A DNA stretch of 18,066 nucleotides from GCA-2862585 sp963991165 (lineage in GTDB: Bacteria; Bacteroidota; Bacteroidia; Flavobacteriales; UBA7312), in the NCBI GenBank assembly GCA_963991165.1, contig CAXDOW010000032.1:1-18066 (forward strand). The letters run 5' to 3'. How positions within the stretch are numbered: position 1 is the first letter of the stretch; each line of letters opens with the position of its first letter. The notes under the pieces are model-generated. The model worked only from the letters and a program-made list of their open reading frames with translations. It did not search any database and was not told where the DNA came from. Below, piece after piece: positions 5,574 to 13,541 of the stretch. Position numbers and translations under genes: made by a program.

Positions 5574-7655
5574 GATAGAAATTTCTTTGTTTTTGTAAAA
5601 AGCAATCGGATAGCATCCATCATACCCCATTTTGGTGAGTTTATTGAGGCGTATCATGGCGGCTTGAATATTTGAAAAAGACCCTGATGTGAATCTAAAG
5701 ATATCAGTTTCGATTTCAGTCTTTTCTATTCCTTCTATCTCACTTACTTTTGCAATATCAACAATTTCATCTTTGCTAAATACTCCTACTTGAACCTTGT
5801 AAATGATGTCTCCGTAAGTCGCTTCCGCTTCTTGATTTTGTTGAATATCCATGTATTGAGTGGCATCAACCAATTGACCATCTTTTAAGGCCACAACTTT
5901 GGCGTTTTCGTAGCTCATAAAATACAATTCATTTCTTCTAACAAGAGCTTCTTCATAAGAAGAGAAACCGTCGGTGAAAATACGTTTCAAACCATCATTT
6001 CCTTCAAAGACAAGAATGTCGTCTAGTTCATAAAAATCCAAATCTACTTCTTTTAAAATGTCAAGTTGAACTCTGAAAACGATGTCTTGCATTGGCGGTA
6101 AGTCTTCTAATTTTTCGGATGCTCTGGCACTTTTTTCTTGCTTTATTTCCTCACCACTTACCATTCTCAAGTCTCCTTGTCTGTCTTCAACAATTGAAAC
6201 ATCTTTGTAGCCACTGCTAATTAGTTGCATTCGACGTTGATTGGCTTTTAACAAGTCTTCAAATTCACCTGAATAATAGACTGTATATTCGTTTTGTCTA
6301 GTACTTTTCAAATTACTAATACTCATTAATCGATTGATTTCGGAAGCATTTATTCCAGTAGCGTGTTTAGCAATTTGAATTTTGTAATAGGTTTTTGAAT
6401 TTAAGTCAATAAACTGAGCAGGAGTGATAGACTCTTCGATGGATTGTTGTTGTTCAAAAATTTCATCATAGAAAATTGGTTTATAGATGTCAACCATAAG
6501 CGTGTCACCATCCAAATTGACCACTTCTTTAGTAATTTTTATAAATTTTTCAGTTGGATAAGTTTCCTCAAAATAGAAACTGGCATCTTTACGCGATGTG
6601 GCATTCAAATAATCAAGATAGATGGTTTCACTCATTTCATCAGTAAGTTGAACTCCTTTCGAATTGACCACGGCACCTAGTGGTGTATTAGCCTCTAAAT
6701 CGAGGTAATCTGGTACGTCGTCATTATCAGAATCGACAGGGCATCCAATGGCATCAACTTTAACATTGGGAGGAGTGCCAATGCACGAATCGTCAATGTC
6801 TAATACGCCATCGCCGTCTTCATCTTCCTTATCTAGTAAGTCGAAGTTAACATCATAATCGTAAATTACTTCAGGAATGTATTCTTCCTTTTCACAATTG
6901 TTACAGAAAATATCGTAAGTAACAAATGCTGTATTGACAAAATAGTTATCTGAAGATCCATCTTCGATGTTGTCGATATAATCGCTATTGGTCATGTGGT
7001 AGGTAGTTCCAAAACTAATATCAAGTCGATCATTTAACTTCAGCTTTACTCCTAAAGAAATAGGAATGTCAATACCAGTTTGAGAGTAGGCATCTGTATT
7101 ACTAGGGTCTAAAAGCCATTCGTTCAACAAATCAATTTCATAAATATCGTTTGAGTCGTCATTTGAACCTTTTGAGTCAAATTTAAGGTAGCTGAGTCCA
7201 AGTCCAATAAAAGGGTTAAATACTTTTTCCGATTTATTGGAAGTAAAATGGTAATTGAAACGAAGTCCAATTGAATTGATTGTACTTTTGAAATTTTTTG
7301 GAATATCATCCCTAGAAATACAATCTACCCTTACAACGCCTTCTTCCATTAAAAGAATAGCTTCTATATTGTCATTGAGATTGGCTGAGAAACCAATTTG
7401 AAAGCCCGACTGACCTATGATTCCAGAGTTCCTAGTATCAGAAATATCGCCTCTAAAATTGAAGTTTCCAAATCCTAAATGTAATTTTGGTTCTAATTGA
7501 AATTCTTTTTTAGCAACTTCTTGGCTTGTTGAGTCTTGATTAGTTTGTATTTGATTTTCTTGATAATTAGAAGGAATGTATTCGGGATCAGGTATCTGGG
7601 CCCATGAGAAAAAACAAATAATACTCAACAAAACGGATAAAATGAATTTTTTCAT
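5544..7655 (-). CDS. Outer-membrane barrel protein with TSP3 repeats and three SPOR-like domains
   Basis: A 703-residue secreted protein. A signal peptide (1-20, FFSWAQ end) is followed by a probable outer-membrane beta-barrel (about 50-250) with alternating strands such as QIGFSANLN and LRFNYHFTS. Next comes a thrombospondin type 3 calcium-binding stretch (about 276-322) with DEDGDGVLDIDD, a Cys-containing SCIGTPP, and DSDNDDVPDYLD. Instead of an OmpA peptidoglycan-binding domain, the C-terminus carries three related ~80-residue units (about 421-500, 525-600, 617-695). Each starts with [YF][KR][IV]Q and later has a G-x-F segment, an A-x-x-R helix and usually a GY. This is SPOR-like, suggesting contact with peptidoglycan. 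It follows the LOG gene by 51 bp and probably has its own promoter. An envelope-anchoring structural role is inference; no exact family was recognised. Confidence 0.8.
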   Translation of the reverse strand: MKKFILSVLLSIICFFSWAQIPDPEYIPSNYQENQIQTNQDSTSQEVAKKEFQLEPKLHLGFGNFNFRGDISDTRNSGIIGQSGFQIGFSANLNDNIEAILLMEEGVVRVDCISRDDIPKNFKSTINSIGLRFNYHFTSNKSEKVFNPFIGLGLSYLKFDSKGSNDDSNDIYEIDLLNEWLLDPSNTDAYSQTGIDIPISLGVKLKLNDRLDISFGTTYHMTNSDYIDNIEDGSSDNYFVNTAFVTYDIFCNNCEKEEYIPEVIYDYDVNFDLLDKEDEDGDGVLDIDDSCIGTPPNVKVDAIGCPVDSDNDDVPDYLDLEANTPLGAVVNSKGVQLTDEMSETIYLDYLNATSRKDASFYFEETYPTEKFIKITKEVVNLDGDTLMVDIYKPIFYDEIFEQQQSIEESITPAQFIDLNSKTYYKIQIAKHATGINASEINRLMSISNLKSTRQNEYTVYYSGEFEDLLKANQRRMQLISSGYKDVSIVEDRQGDLRMVSGEEIKQEKSARASEKLEDLPPMQDIVFRVQLDILKEVDLDFYELDDILVFEGNDGLKRIFTDGFSSYEEALVRRNELYFMSYENAKVVALKDGQLVDATQYMDIQQNQEAEATYGDIIYKVQVGVFSKDEIVDIAKVSEIEGIEKTEIETDIFRFTSGSFSNIQAAMIRLNKLTKMGYDGCYPIAFYKNKEISIKKAQELLGY

Positions 7656-7681
7656 TTAAAATAGAGTTATGTGTAAGGGTG

Positions 7682-7689
7682 TAAAGCTA
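7682..7689 (-). promoter_or_regulatory. Possible imperfect -7 box for the barrel/SPOR-like gene
   Basis: TAGCTTTA on the minus strand matches TAnnTTTG except for the last base. It lies 26 nt before the ATG at 7655, giving a plausible ~20-nt AT-rich leader. No -33 element stands out. Confidence 0.35.
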
Positions 7690-7706
7690 ATAATTTTTGT
7701 AACGAT

Positions 7707-8408
7707 TTAGAAATTTGGTTTTAGTAAATATTTCGAATAAAAATTATCAATGTATTTGACAGCTTCATCGCTAGTGTCCACGAGCTTGAAAAGATCTAAG
7801 TCTTCAGGGCTTATGTTTTGTTCTTGTTCTAGCATTTCTGTTTTCATCCAATCAATAAGTCCTTTCCAGTATTTTTTACCAACTAAAACTATAGGGAAGG
7901 GTGCTATTTTTTGTGTTTGTATGAGCGTAATGGCTTCAAAAAGTTCGTCTAAAGTACCGACTCCTCCTGGCATAACTACAAATCCTTGAGCATACTTAAC
8001 AAACATGACTTTTCTGACGAAAAAGTAATCGAAATTAATAAACTTATCATTGTCAATGTATTCGTTGGCTTGTTGTTCAAAGGGTAAATCGATGTTCAAG
8101 CCTACTGATTTTCCTTGTCCTTTGTGAGCTCCTTTATTACCTGCTTCCATAATGCCAAATCCTCCGCCAGTGATAATTCCGTACCCTTTTTTGGTTAACT
8201 TTTCAGCAATTTCTTCGGCTTGTTTGTAATATGGGTTGCTGGCTTTAGTACGAGCTGAGCCAAAGATTGATACACATGGCCCAATTTTGGATAGGGTTTC
8301 AAAGGCTTGAACAAATTCTGCCATTACTTTAAAGATTTGCCAAGAGTCGCTAGATTTTATTTCATTCCAGCTCTTTTCTTTGAAGGCGTTTTCTATTTTT
8401 TTTTTCAT
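7707..8408 (-). CDS. LOG-family (TIGR00730-type) nucleotide 5'-monophosphate phosphoribohydrolase
   Basis: A 233-residue cytoplasmic protein of the Lonely Guy / 'lysine decarboxylase-like' family. Characterised members hydrolyse the N-glycosidic bond of nucleoside 5'-monophosphates, including cytokinin precursors, releasing ribose 5-phosphate. The Rossmann-like core begins with VSIFGSAR (46-53). It contains GGGFGIMEAGNKGA (81-94), the VRK segment (131-133) and the signature PGGVGTLDE (147-155), whose Arg and Glu form the active site. A helical N-terminal extension of about 40 residues is typical of the longer bacterial type. Its ATG overlaps the uvrA stop by four bases, so it is very likely co-translated with uvrA. 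The substrate here is unknown; older 'lysine decarboxylase' labels for this family are misleading. Confidence 0.88.
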   Translation of the reverse strand: MKKKIENAFKEKSWNEIKSSDSWQIFKVMAEFVQAFETLSKIGPCVSIFGSARTKASNPYYKQAEEIAEKLTKKGYGIITGGGFGIMEAGNKGAHKGQGKSVGLNIDLPFEQQANEYIDNDKFINFDYFFVRKVMFVKYAQGFVVMPGGVGTLDELFEAITLIQTQKIAPFPIVLVGKKYWKGLIDWMKTEMLEQEQNISPEDLDLFKLVDTSDEAVKYIDNFYSKYLLKPNF

Positions 8409-11254
8409 TGTTGTATGTATTTGTTGTTTATTAATTCTTTTTTGAGAAAGGGGGCTGTATATCCTTTTGTTGACTGTGTAATTTCTTCAGGAGTTCCTTG
8501 GTTAATAATTTGACCGCCATTTTTCCCTCCCTCGGGTCCAATTTCTATGATATGGTCAGTAAATTTAATTACGTCTAAATTGTGCTCAATAACCAAAACA
8601 GTATTGCCTTTATTGACTAACTTATCCAATACTTTTAATAAAACATTAACATCTTCAAAGTGAAGACCTGTGGTAGGTTCATCCAAAATATAAAAGGTAT
8701 TGCCAGTACTTTTTTTGGCAAGTTCACTAGCTAATTTTACCCGTTGTGATTCGCCTCCTGAAAGTGTAGTTGATTGTTGACCAAGTTTAACGTATCCCAA
8801 ACCGACTTCACAAAGTGCATTTAGTGGAGCTTTTATTTTTGGGAAATTTTGAAAAAAATCCAAAGCTTTTTCAATAGTCATTTCTAACACATCGGCAATT
8901 GATTTTCCTTTGTATCTAATTTCAAGTGTTTCTTTGTTATACCGTTTTCCGTGACAGACCTCGCAGTCTATCATAACATCAGGTAAGAAGTTCATTTCTA
9001 TGGTTTTAATGCCAGCTCCATTGCATGCTTCACAGCGTCCACCTTTTACATTAAATGAAAATCGACCCAATTTGTAACCTCTGGCCTTAGATTCGGGGTG
9101 ATTGGAATATAGTTTTCGTATTTCAGAAAACACTCCACAATAAGTGGCCGGATTTGAACGTGGTGTACGACCAATTGGGGATTGATCGACTTCAATAACT
9201 TTGTCAATGTGTTCTAGTCCTGAAATAGAGCTGTAGGTTAGAGGGGTGGCTAAACTCTTGTAAAAATGGTGACTAAGAATGGGATAGAGGGTCTCATTGA
9301 TTAGGGTGCTTTTTCCACTACCAGATACCCCAATGACTCCGATGAATTTCCCCAGTGGGAAATCGATGGTTATATTTTTTAAATTATTTCCTTTAGCTCC
9401 TTTTAGTATAAGAGATTTACCATTTCCTAAACGTCGTTGACTATTGAGTTCAATGGATTTTTTGCCAGTTAGATAGTTAACTGTTGACGTTTCATGTTTT
9501 AGTAAGGAAGATAGATTGCCCTGGGCTATAATCTGACCGCCATGAATTCCAGCTCCAGGACCAATGTCTATAATGTGGTCGGCAGACAAAATCATATCTT
9601 TATCGTGTTCCACCACAAGAATAGAATTCCCCAAATCTCTTAATTGTTTAAGTGAATCTATTAACTTTTGATTATCTCTTTGATGTAATCCAATACTTGG
9701 TTCGTCTAAAATATAGAGAACATCGGTTAATTGTGACCCAATTTGAGTGGCCAAGCGAATGCGTTGACTTTCACCTCCTGAAATACTTTTTGAGGAGCGA
9801 TTTAAATTTAAATAATGAAGTCCGACATCAAGTAAAAATTGAATTCGTTTTCTTAATTCTTTTAATATGTCATTTGCTATGACTTTTTGTTTTTCACTTA
9901 ACTTGGCTTCAACATTGTCTATCCATAACTTAAGATGGTCAATATCCATTTGAGCAATCTCGGCAATATTTTTGTTATCAATTTTGAAGAATAATGATTC
10001 TTTTTTTAATCGACTACCGAGGCAGGTTGGACATTTTTTTGATATCATAAATTCATTAGCCCAGCGTTTTAATCTTGACGAGGTTGAATGTTTGTGCTGA
10101 TCTTCAATGAAGTTTACAATACCTTCAAAGTTTATTCTATATTCTTTGTCTAAGCCAGCTTCTTTCAATGATACAGAAAAGGTCTCATTGAATCCATAAA
10201 GAATGGCATTAAGCCCTTCTGTAGAAATGGACTTAACGGGTGTCGACAAATCAAAATCAAATCGCTTGCCGATGGTTTTTAGTTGGTTAATAAACCATGT
10301 ATTAGTTGTTTTTTGCAATGGTATGATCCCTCCTTTGTTGATACTAAGTTCTGGGTCAATAATTTTATCCATGTCAATCATTGAAACAAGACCTAAACCA
10401 TAGCACTTTGGACAGGCACCTTTAGGTGAGTTGAAAGAAAAACTGTTGGGTTCAGGTTGTGTGTAGGAAATACCAGTCTCAGAGCACATAATGTGTTTAC
10501 TGAAAAATCGCTGATTTCCGTTGTCTTTGTTAATGAGCATAATCAGACCATCGCCATATTCTAAAGCTGTTTCTAAAGATTGTTTTAAGCGTTTTTCATT
10601 GTCTTTTTTAATGATAAGTTGGTCAATAACAATTTCTATATCATGTGTTTTGAATCGGTCAATTTTCATTCCTGGTGTTATCTCCATCAATTCACCATCC
10701 ACCCTCACTTTTATAAAACCATTTTTAGCAGTTTGTTCAAATAACTCTCGATAGTGCCCTTTTCTAGAACGAACAACGGGTGCTAGAATAATCACTTTTT
10801 GTTGGATTAGTTCTTCCCCAATAATTTTAAATATTTCGTCGTTGGTGTAGGAAATCATTTTTTTTCCTGTTTCATACGATATTGCGTCCGAAGCACGAGC
10901 AAATAAGAGCCTTAAGAAATCATATATTTCTGTAATGGTTCCAACGGTAGAACGTGGATTTTTAGAGGTGGTTTTTTGCTCTATAGAGATGACTGGTGAG
11001 AGACCATTAATTTTTTCTACTTTAGGTCTTTCAAAGCCCCCTAAAAATTGCCTGGCATAAGCAGAAAAAGTTTCTATGTATCGGCGCTGACCTTCGGCGT
11101 AAATAGTATCGAAAGCTAGCGACGATTTACCACTTCCACTCAAGCCCGTTATGACTACCAATTTGTTTCTAGGAATACTAAGGTCAATATTTTTTAAATT
11201 ATGCTCTTTAGCTCCAAAAATTTGAATAGAATTTTGTTCTTTATTATCTGTCAT
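8405..11254 (-). CDS. uvrA: Excinuclease ABC subunit UvrA
   Basis: The damage-recognition ATPase of nucleotide excision repair, working as a dimer with UvrB on DNA. The 949-residue length is that of full UvrA. It has two ABC ATPase modules. The first has Walker A TGLSGSGKSS (36-45) and signature SGGESQRIRLA; the second has Walker A GVSGSGKST (about residue 640) and signature LSGGESQRVKLA. Zinc-finger cysteines are present: CPKCYGLG and CPTCLGSR in the first half, and CEACNGAG paired with CEVCHGKR near residues 740-770. Walker B ILDEPSIGLH and ILDEPTTGLH are intact. It lies 20 bp after the lytic transglycosylase gene and overlaps the LOG gene by 4 bases. No LexA/SOS box was recognised upstream, and transcription probably comes from the rfbC side. 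Confidence 0.98.
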   Translation of the reverse strand: MTDNKEQNSIQIFGAKEHNLKNIDLSIPRNKLVVITGLSGSGKSSLAFDTIYAEGQRRYIETFSAYARQFLGGFERPKVEKINGLSPVISIEQKTTSKNPRSTVGTITEIYDFLRLLFARASDAISYETGKKMISYTNDEIFKIIGEELIQQKVIILAPVVRSRKGHYRELFEQTAKNGFIKVRVDGELMEITPGMKIDRFKTHDIEIVIDQLIIKKDNEKRLKQSLETALEYGDGLIMLINKDNGNQRFFSKHIMCSETGISYTQPEPNSFSFNSPKGACPKCYGLGLVSMIDMDKIIDPELSINKGGIIPLQKTTNTWFINQLKTIGKRFDFDLSTPVKSISTEGLNAILYGFNETFSVSLKEAGLDKEYRINFEGIVNFIEDQHKHSTSSRLKRWANEFMISKKCPTCLGSRLKKESLFFKIDNKNIAEIAQMDIDHLKLWIDNVEAKLSEKQKVIANDILKELRKRIQFLLDVGLHYLNLNRSSKSISGGESQRIRLATQIGSQLTDVLYILDEPSIGLHQRDNQKLIDSLKQLRDLGNSILVVEHDKDMILSADHIIDIGPGAGIHGGQIIAQGNLSSLLKHETSTVNYLTGKKSIELNSQRRLGNGKSLILKGAKGNNLKNITIDFPLGKFIGVIGVSGSGKSTLINETLYPILSHHFYKSLATPLTYSSISGLEHIDKVIEVDQSPIGRTPRSNPATYCGVFSEIRKLYSNHPESKARGYKLGRFSFNVKGGRCEACNGAGIKTIEMNFLPDVMIDCEVCHGKRYNKETLEIRYKGKSIADVLEMTIEKALDFFQNFPKIKAPLNALCEVGLGYVKLGQQSTTLSGGESQRVKLASELAKKSTGNTFYILDEPTTGLHFEDVNVLLKVLDKLVNKGNTVLVIEHNLDVIKFTDHIIEIGPEGGKNGGQIINQGTPEEITQSTKGYTAPFLKKELINNKYIQQ

Positions 11255-11274
11255 TTCGCCGTGCGATATGTTCT

Positions 11275-12219
11275 TTAATCGGTCAATTTGTTGGTGCTAT
11301 AGACGTTTTCTTTAGGAATTTTAATGTGGTATTTTTTTCCACTAGCATTAGTCAATTTGCTACTTACAAGCCAAGGATTGTGGAGTTTTAAAATTTTGTA
11401 ATTGATACCAACTTCAAATGAGAAATCGGCCCAGTTTTGAACGGTGGTATCGACTTCTAATGTGGTGGTTGGTATAGCTTGATAGAGGTCTTTTTGCCTT
11501 AACTGAAAACCGTATTTTTTTGGATTTTCTATAATGTTTTTCAAAGCTAAAATTCTAAATACGTATCGCGATGTTTCTTGGTTAAGTAATAAGTCATAGT
11601 AGTCGTTGCTTTTTTGAATGTCCATTTGTTTTTCTAAACCTTTTCTTCCCATGTTGTAGGCTGCGGCTGCCAACGTCCAGCTTCCAAACTTTTCATGGGC
11701 GTTTAATAGATAATCACAGGCAGCTATAGTAGATTTTTCTAGATGATAGCGTTCATCGACTTGGGAATTTACTTCCAGTCCAAACTCATGAGCTGTAGGT
11801 TTCATAATTTGCCAAAATCCTTTTGCACCGGCAGGAGAAGTTACATTTTCTAAACCGCTTTCAATGAGTGCTAAGTATTTGAAATCGTCAGGGATGTTTT
11901 TTTCTTTAAGGATAGATTCAATAATTGGAAAATATTTGGCTGTTCTTTTGTAAAGCAATAGGGTGTTGGATTGCCAGTAGGTATTTTTTAGTACTTCTTT
12001 ATCGTATCGCTCCCAAATATCTGGGTTTTCTAGGGGAACTTTTTCACCACAAAACTCAATTGCCTTGTGAGGTTTTGGCAGGGCGTAGATGCTGTATTTT
12101 TCTTTCAAATTTTCAAATACTGAGCGATCGTCAGAATACTCTTTGGTCCCAAAAGTAAACAGTACAAAAATTGAAGCTAAAATGGATAAAATTAGGAATG
12201 GTTTTTTGAATTTATTCAT
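11275..12219 (-). CDS. Membrane-anchored or secreted lytic transglycosylase (MltD/Slt-like)
   Basis: A periplasmic peptidoglycan-cleaving enzyme of the SLT/goose-lysozyme fold. The open frame extends to 12291, but I place the start at the ATG at 12219. There the product begins MNKFKKPFLILSILASIFVL, a clean signal peptide or membrane anchor, giving 314 residues; the longer version would add 24 residues inside rfbC. The catalytic glutamate is in ALIESGLE. The other SLT motifs are SPAGAKGFWQIMKPTA, the YHLEKSTIAACDYLL helix and AAAAYNMGRKGLE. The tail (GINYKILKLHNPWL ... YHIKIP) resembles a single degenerate LysM-like cell-wall-binding segment. The revised start overlaps the rfbC stop by 8 bases (ATGAATAA), which fits coupled translation. 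Specific subtype is uncertain. Confidence 0.85.
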   Translation of the reverse strand: MNKFKKPFLILSILASIFVLFTFGTKEYSDDRSVFENLKEKYSIYALPKPHKAIEFCGEKVPLENPDIWERYDKEVLKNTYWQSNTLLLYKRTAKYFPIIESILKEKNIPDDFKYLALIESGLENVTSPAGAKGFWQIMKPTAHEFGLEVNSQVDERYHLEKSTIAACDYLLNAHEKFGSWTLAAAAYNMGRKGLEKQMDIQKSNDYYDLLLNQETSRYVFRILALKNIIENPKKYGFQLRQKDLYQAIPTTTLEVDTTVQNWADFSFEVGINYKILKLHNPWLVSSKLTNASGKKYHIKIPKENVYSTNKLTD

Positions 12220-12763
12220 AAATAAAGGGAGTGTCAAGGAGTTTAAAAGAATTGGCTTTTTGATCTTTTTCTGAAACATTAGGAGTTTCAACTCCCCAAT
12301 TTATATTAATGTCTTTATCGTTCCAAATTATTGAACCTTCGGATTCTTTTGAATATATGCCAGTACATTTATAACAAAAAATGGTATGATCTTCAAGAGT
12401 TACGAAGCCATGAGCAAAGCCAGGAGGTATCCAAAATTGTAAATTATTTTCTCCACTCAATAGGATGCTTTCATATTGACCATATGTAGGAGAGTTTTTT
12501 CGAATATCTACAGCCACGTCTAAGACACTTCCTTGAATGACTCGCACCAATTTACCTTGTTCAAAAGGAGGAGCTTGAAAATGGAGACCTCTCAAAACAC
12601 CTTTGTGAGACAGAGATTGATTATCTTGAACAAAATTTAAATTTAATCCTATTGATTCAAATTTAAGCGTGTTGTAGCTTTCAAAAAAATAACCCCTTTC
12701 ATCGCCATAAATGCTTGGTTTAATGATGATAAGGTCTTTTATGTTAGTTTTTATAACTTCCAT
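12212..12763 (-). CDS. rfbC: dTDP-4-dehydrorhamnose 3,5-epimerase (RmlC-like)
   Basis: Epimerises C3 and C5 of dTDP-4-dehydro-6-deoxyglucose in dTDP-rhamnose synthesis, a cytoplasmic step supplying surface polysaccharide. The 183-residue cupin has family landmarks: DERGYFFESYN (21-31), VQDNQSLS (45-52), GVLRGLHFQ (55-63) with the catalytic His61, VAVDIRKNSPTYG (83-95), and WIPPGFAHGF (111-120). A conserved Tyr at about 131 (CYKC) fits the catalytic Tyr position. The length is normal. No rfbA, rfbB or rfbD lies within the window, so the rest of the pathway must be elsewhere. The product could also be a related dTDP-keto-sugar epimerase. It is the first gene of the rfbC-transglycosylase-uvrA-LOG run, divergent from the FKBP gene. 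Confidence 0.9.
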   Translation of the reverse strand: MEVIKTNIKDLIIIKPSIYGDERGYFFESYNTLKFESIGLNLNFVQDNQSLSHKGVLRGLHFQAPPFEQGKLVRVIQGSVLDVAVDIRKNSPTYGQYESILLSGENNLQFWIPPGFAHGFVTLEDHTIFCYKCTGIYSKESEGSIIWNDKDININWGVETPNVSEKDQKANSFKLLDTPFIYE

Positions 12764-12775
12764 TTTTACAAGCCC

Positions 12776-12783
12776 TAAAGATA
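12776..12783 (-). promoter_or_regulatory. Possible imperfect -7 box for the rfbC run
   Basis: TATCTTTA on the minus strand matches TAnnTTTG at all but the last base. It is 12 nt before the rfbC ATG at 12763, so any leader would be very short. Confidence 0.35.
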
Positions 12784-12826
12784 CAAAACAATGTCAAAAA
12801 GTACGCGTTTCAATTAATAATAAAAG

Positions 12827-12834
12827 TATATTTG
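12827..12834 (+). promoter_or_regulatory. Bacteroidota -7 box (TATATTTG) for the FKBP gene
   Basis: TATATTTG is a full TAnnTTTG match, 22 nt before the ATG at 12857. The intervening leader is A-rich just before the start (GAAAAAAAATAACCCCA), as is common in Bacteroidota, which often lack a Shine-Dalgarno site. A TTG at -33 is not evident. Confidence 0.55.
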
Positions 12835-12856
12835 TGGCTGAAAAAAAATAACCCCA

Positions 12857-13519
12857 ATGAAACAAATTTTAACATCCCTCATAGTGCTACTGGGATTAAC
12901 GAATATTAATGCACAAAATTTAAACTCAGAAATGGAAAAAGTAAGTTACAGCTTAGGTGTGAGTATCGCTACCAACGTAAAAAGTCAAGGATTGGACAAA
13001 GTGGATTATGAATCGATAGCTGATGCGTTTAGGGATGTTTTTGAAAATAATCAATTGCAAATTTCAGAACAAGAAGCCAATGTTGTTCTTCAAGATTATT
13101 TTGGACAAATAGCCAGTAAGAAAAAACAAGAAAATATTCAAGCTGGTCAAGATTTTTTAGATCAAAATGCCAAAAGAGAGGGAGTAACAACAACAGAGTC
13201 TGGGCTACAATATGAAATCCTAACTCCAGGGGTCGGCGAGTCGCCCAAAGAAACTGACAAGGTTACGGTTCATTATCATGGCACCTTAATTGATGGCACT
13301 GTCTTTGATAGTTCTGTGGAAAGGGGAGAGCCAGCTACTTTTCCTGTAAATGGTGTAATTGCTGGATGGGTGGAAGCCTTACAATTAATGAATCCTGGCG
13401 CAAAATATAAATTGTTTATTCCGTCAAACTTGGCCTATGGTGAACGAGGTGCAGGCGGTGCTATTGGGCCTAACTCAACGCTGATTTTTGAGGTAGAGCT
13501 GATTTCAATAGATAAATAA
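12857..13519 (+). CDS. Periplasmic FKBP-type peptidyl-prolyl cis-trans isomerase (FkpA/Mip-like)
   Basis: A 220-residue secreted foldase that accelerates proline isomerisation in envelope proteins. The signal peptide ends at NINAQ (about residue 20). There is no lipobox cysteine, so it should be soluble in the periplasm. A helical FKBP-N dimerisation domain follows (about 22-110), with EKVSYSLGVSIATNV and a long Gln/Lys-rich helix. The C-terminal FKBP domain (about 112-220) keeps the usual active-site residues: Tyr in HYHG, Asp in VFDSS, Phe in ATFPV, Val-Ile and Trp in VIAGW, Tyr in NLAYGERG, and Phe in LIFEVEL. It should therefore be catalytically active. It is monocistronic on the plus strand, divergent from rfbC and convergent with a methyltransferase gene 22 bp away. 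No terminator hairpin was found in that gap. Confidence 0.93.
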   Translation: MKQILTSLIVLLGLTNINAQNLNSEMEKVSYSLGVSIATNVKSQGLDKVDYESIADAFRDVFENNQLQISEQEANVVLQDYFGQIASKKKQENIQAGQDFLDQNAKREGVTTTESGLQYEILTPGVGESPKETDKVTVHYHGTLIDGTVFDSSVERGEPATFPVNGVIAGWVEALQLMNPGAKYKLFIPSNLAYGERGAGGAIGPNSTLIFEVELISIDK

Positions 13520-13541
13520 ACAACGATATAGTTTCAGCTTC

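Noticed and set aside
7750..7989. 79-codon plus-strand frame inside the LOG gene
   Set aside because: Antisense to the conserved PGGVGT region; Ser-rich shadow composition and no promoter.
12220..12291. N-terminal 24-codon extension of the transglycosylase
   Set aside because: It overlaps rfbC coding sequence in another frame and would bury the signal peptide; the ATG at 12219 is preferred.
13520..13541. Bidirectional terminator between the convergent FKBP and methyltransferase genes
   Set aside because: I looked for a hairpin with T runs on either strand and found no convincing stem in or next to this 22-bp gap.
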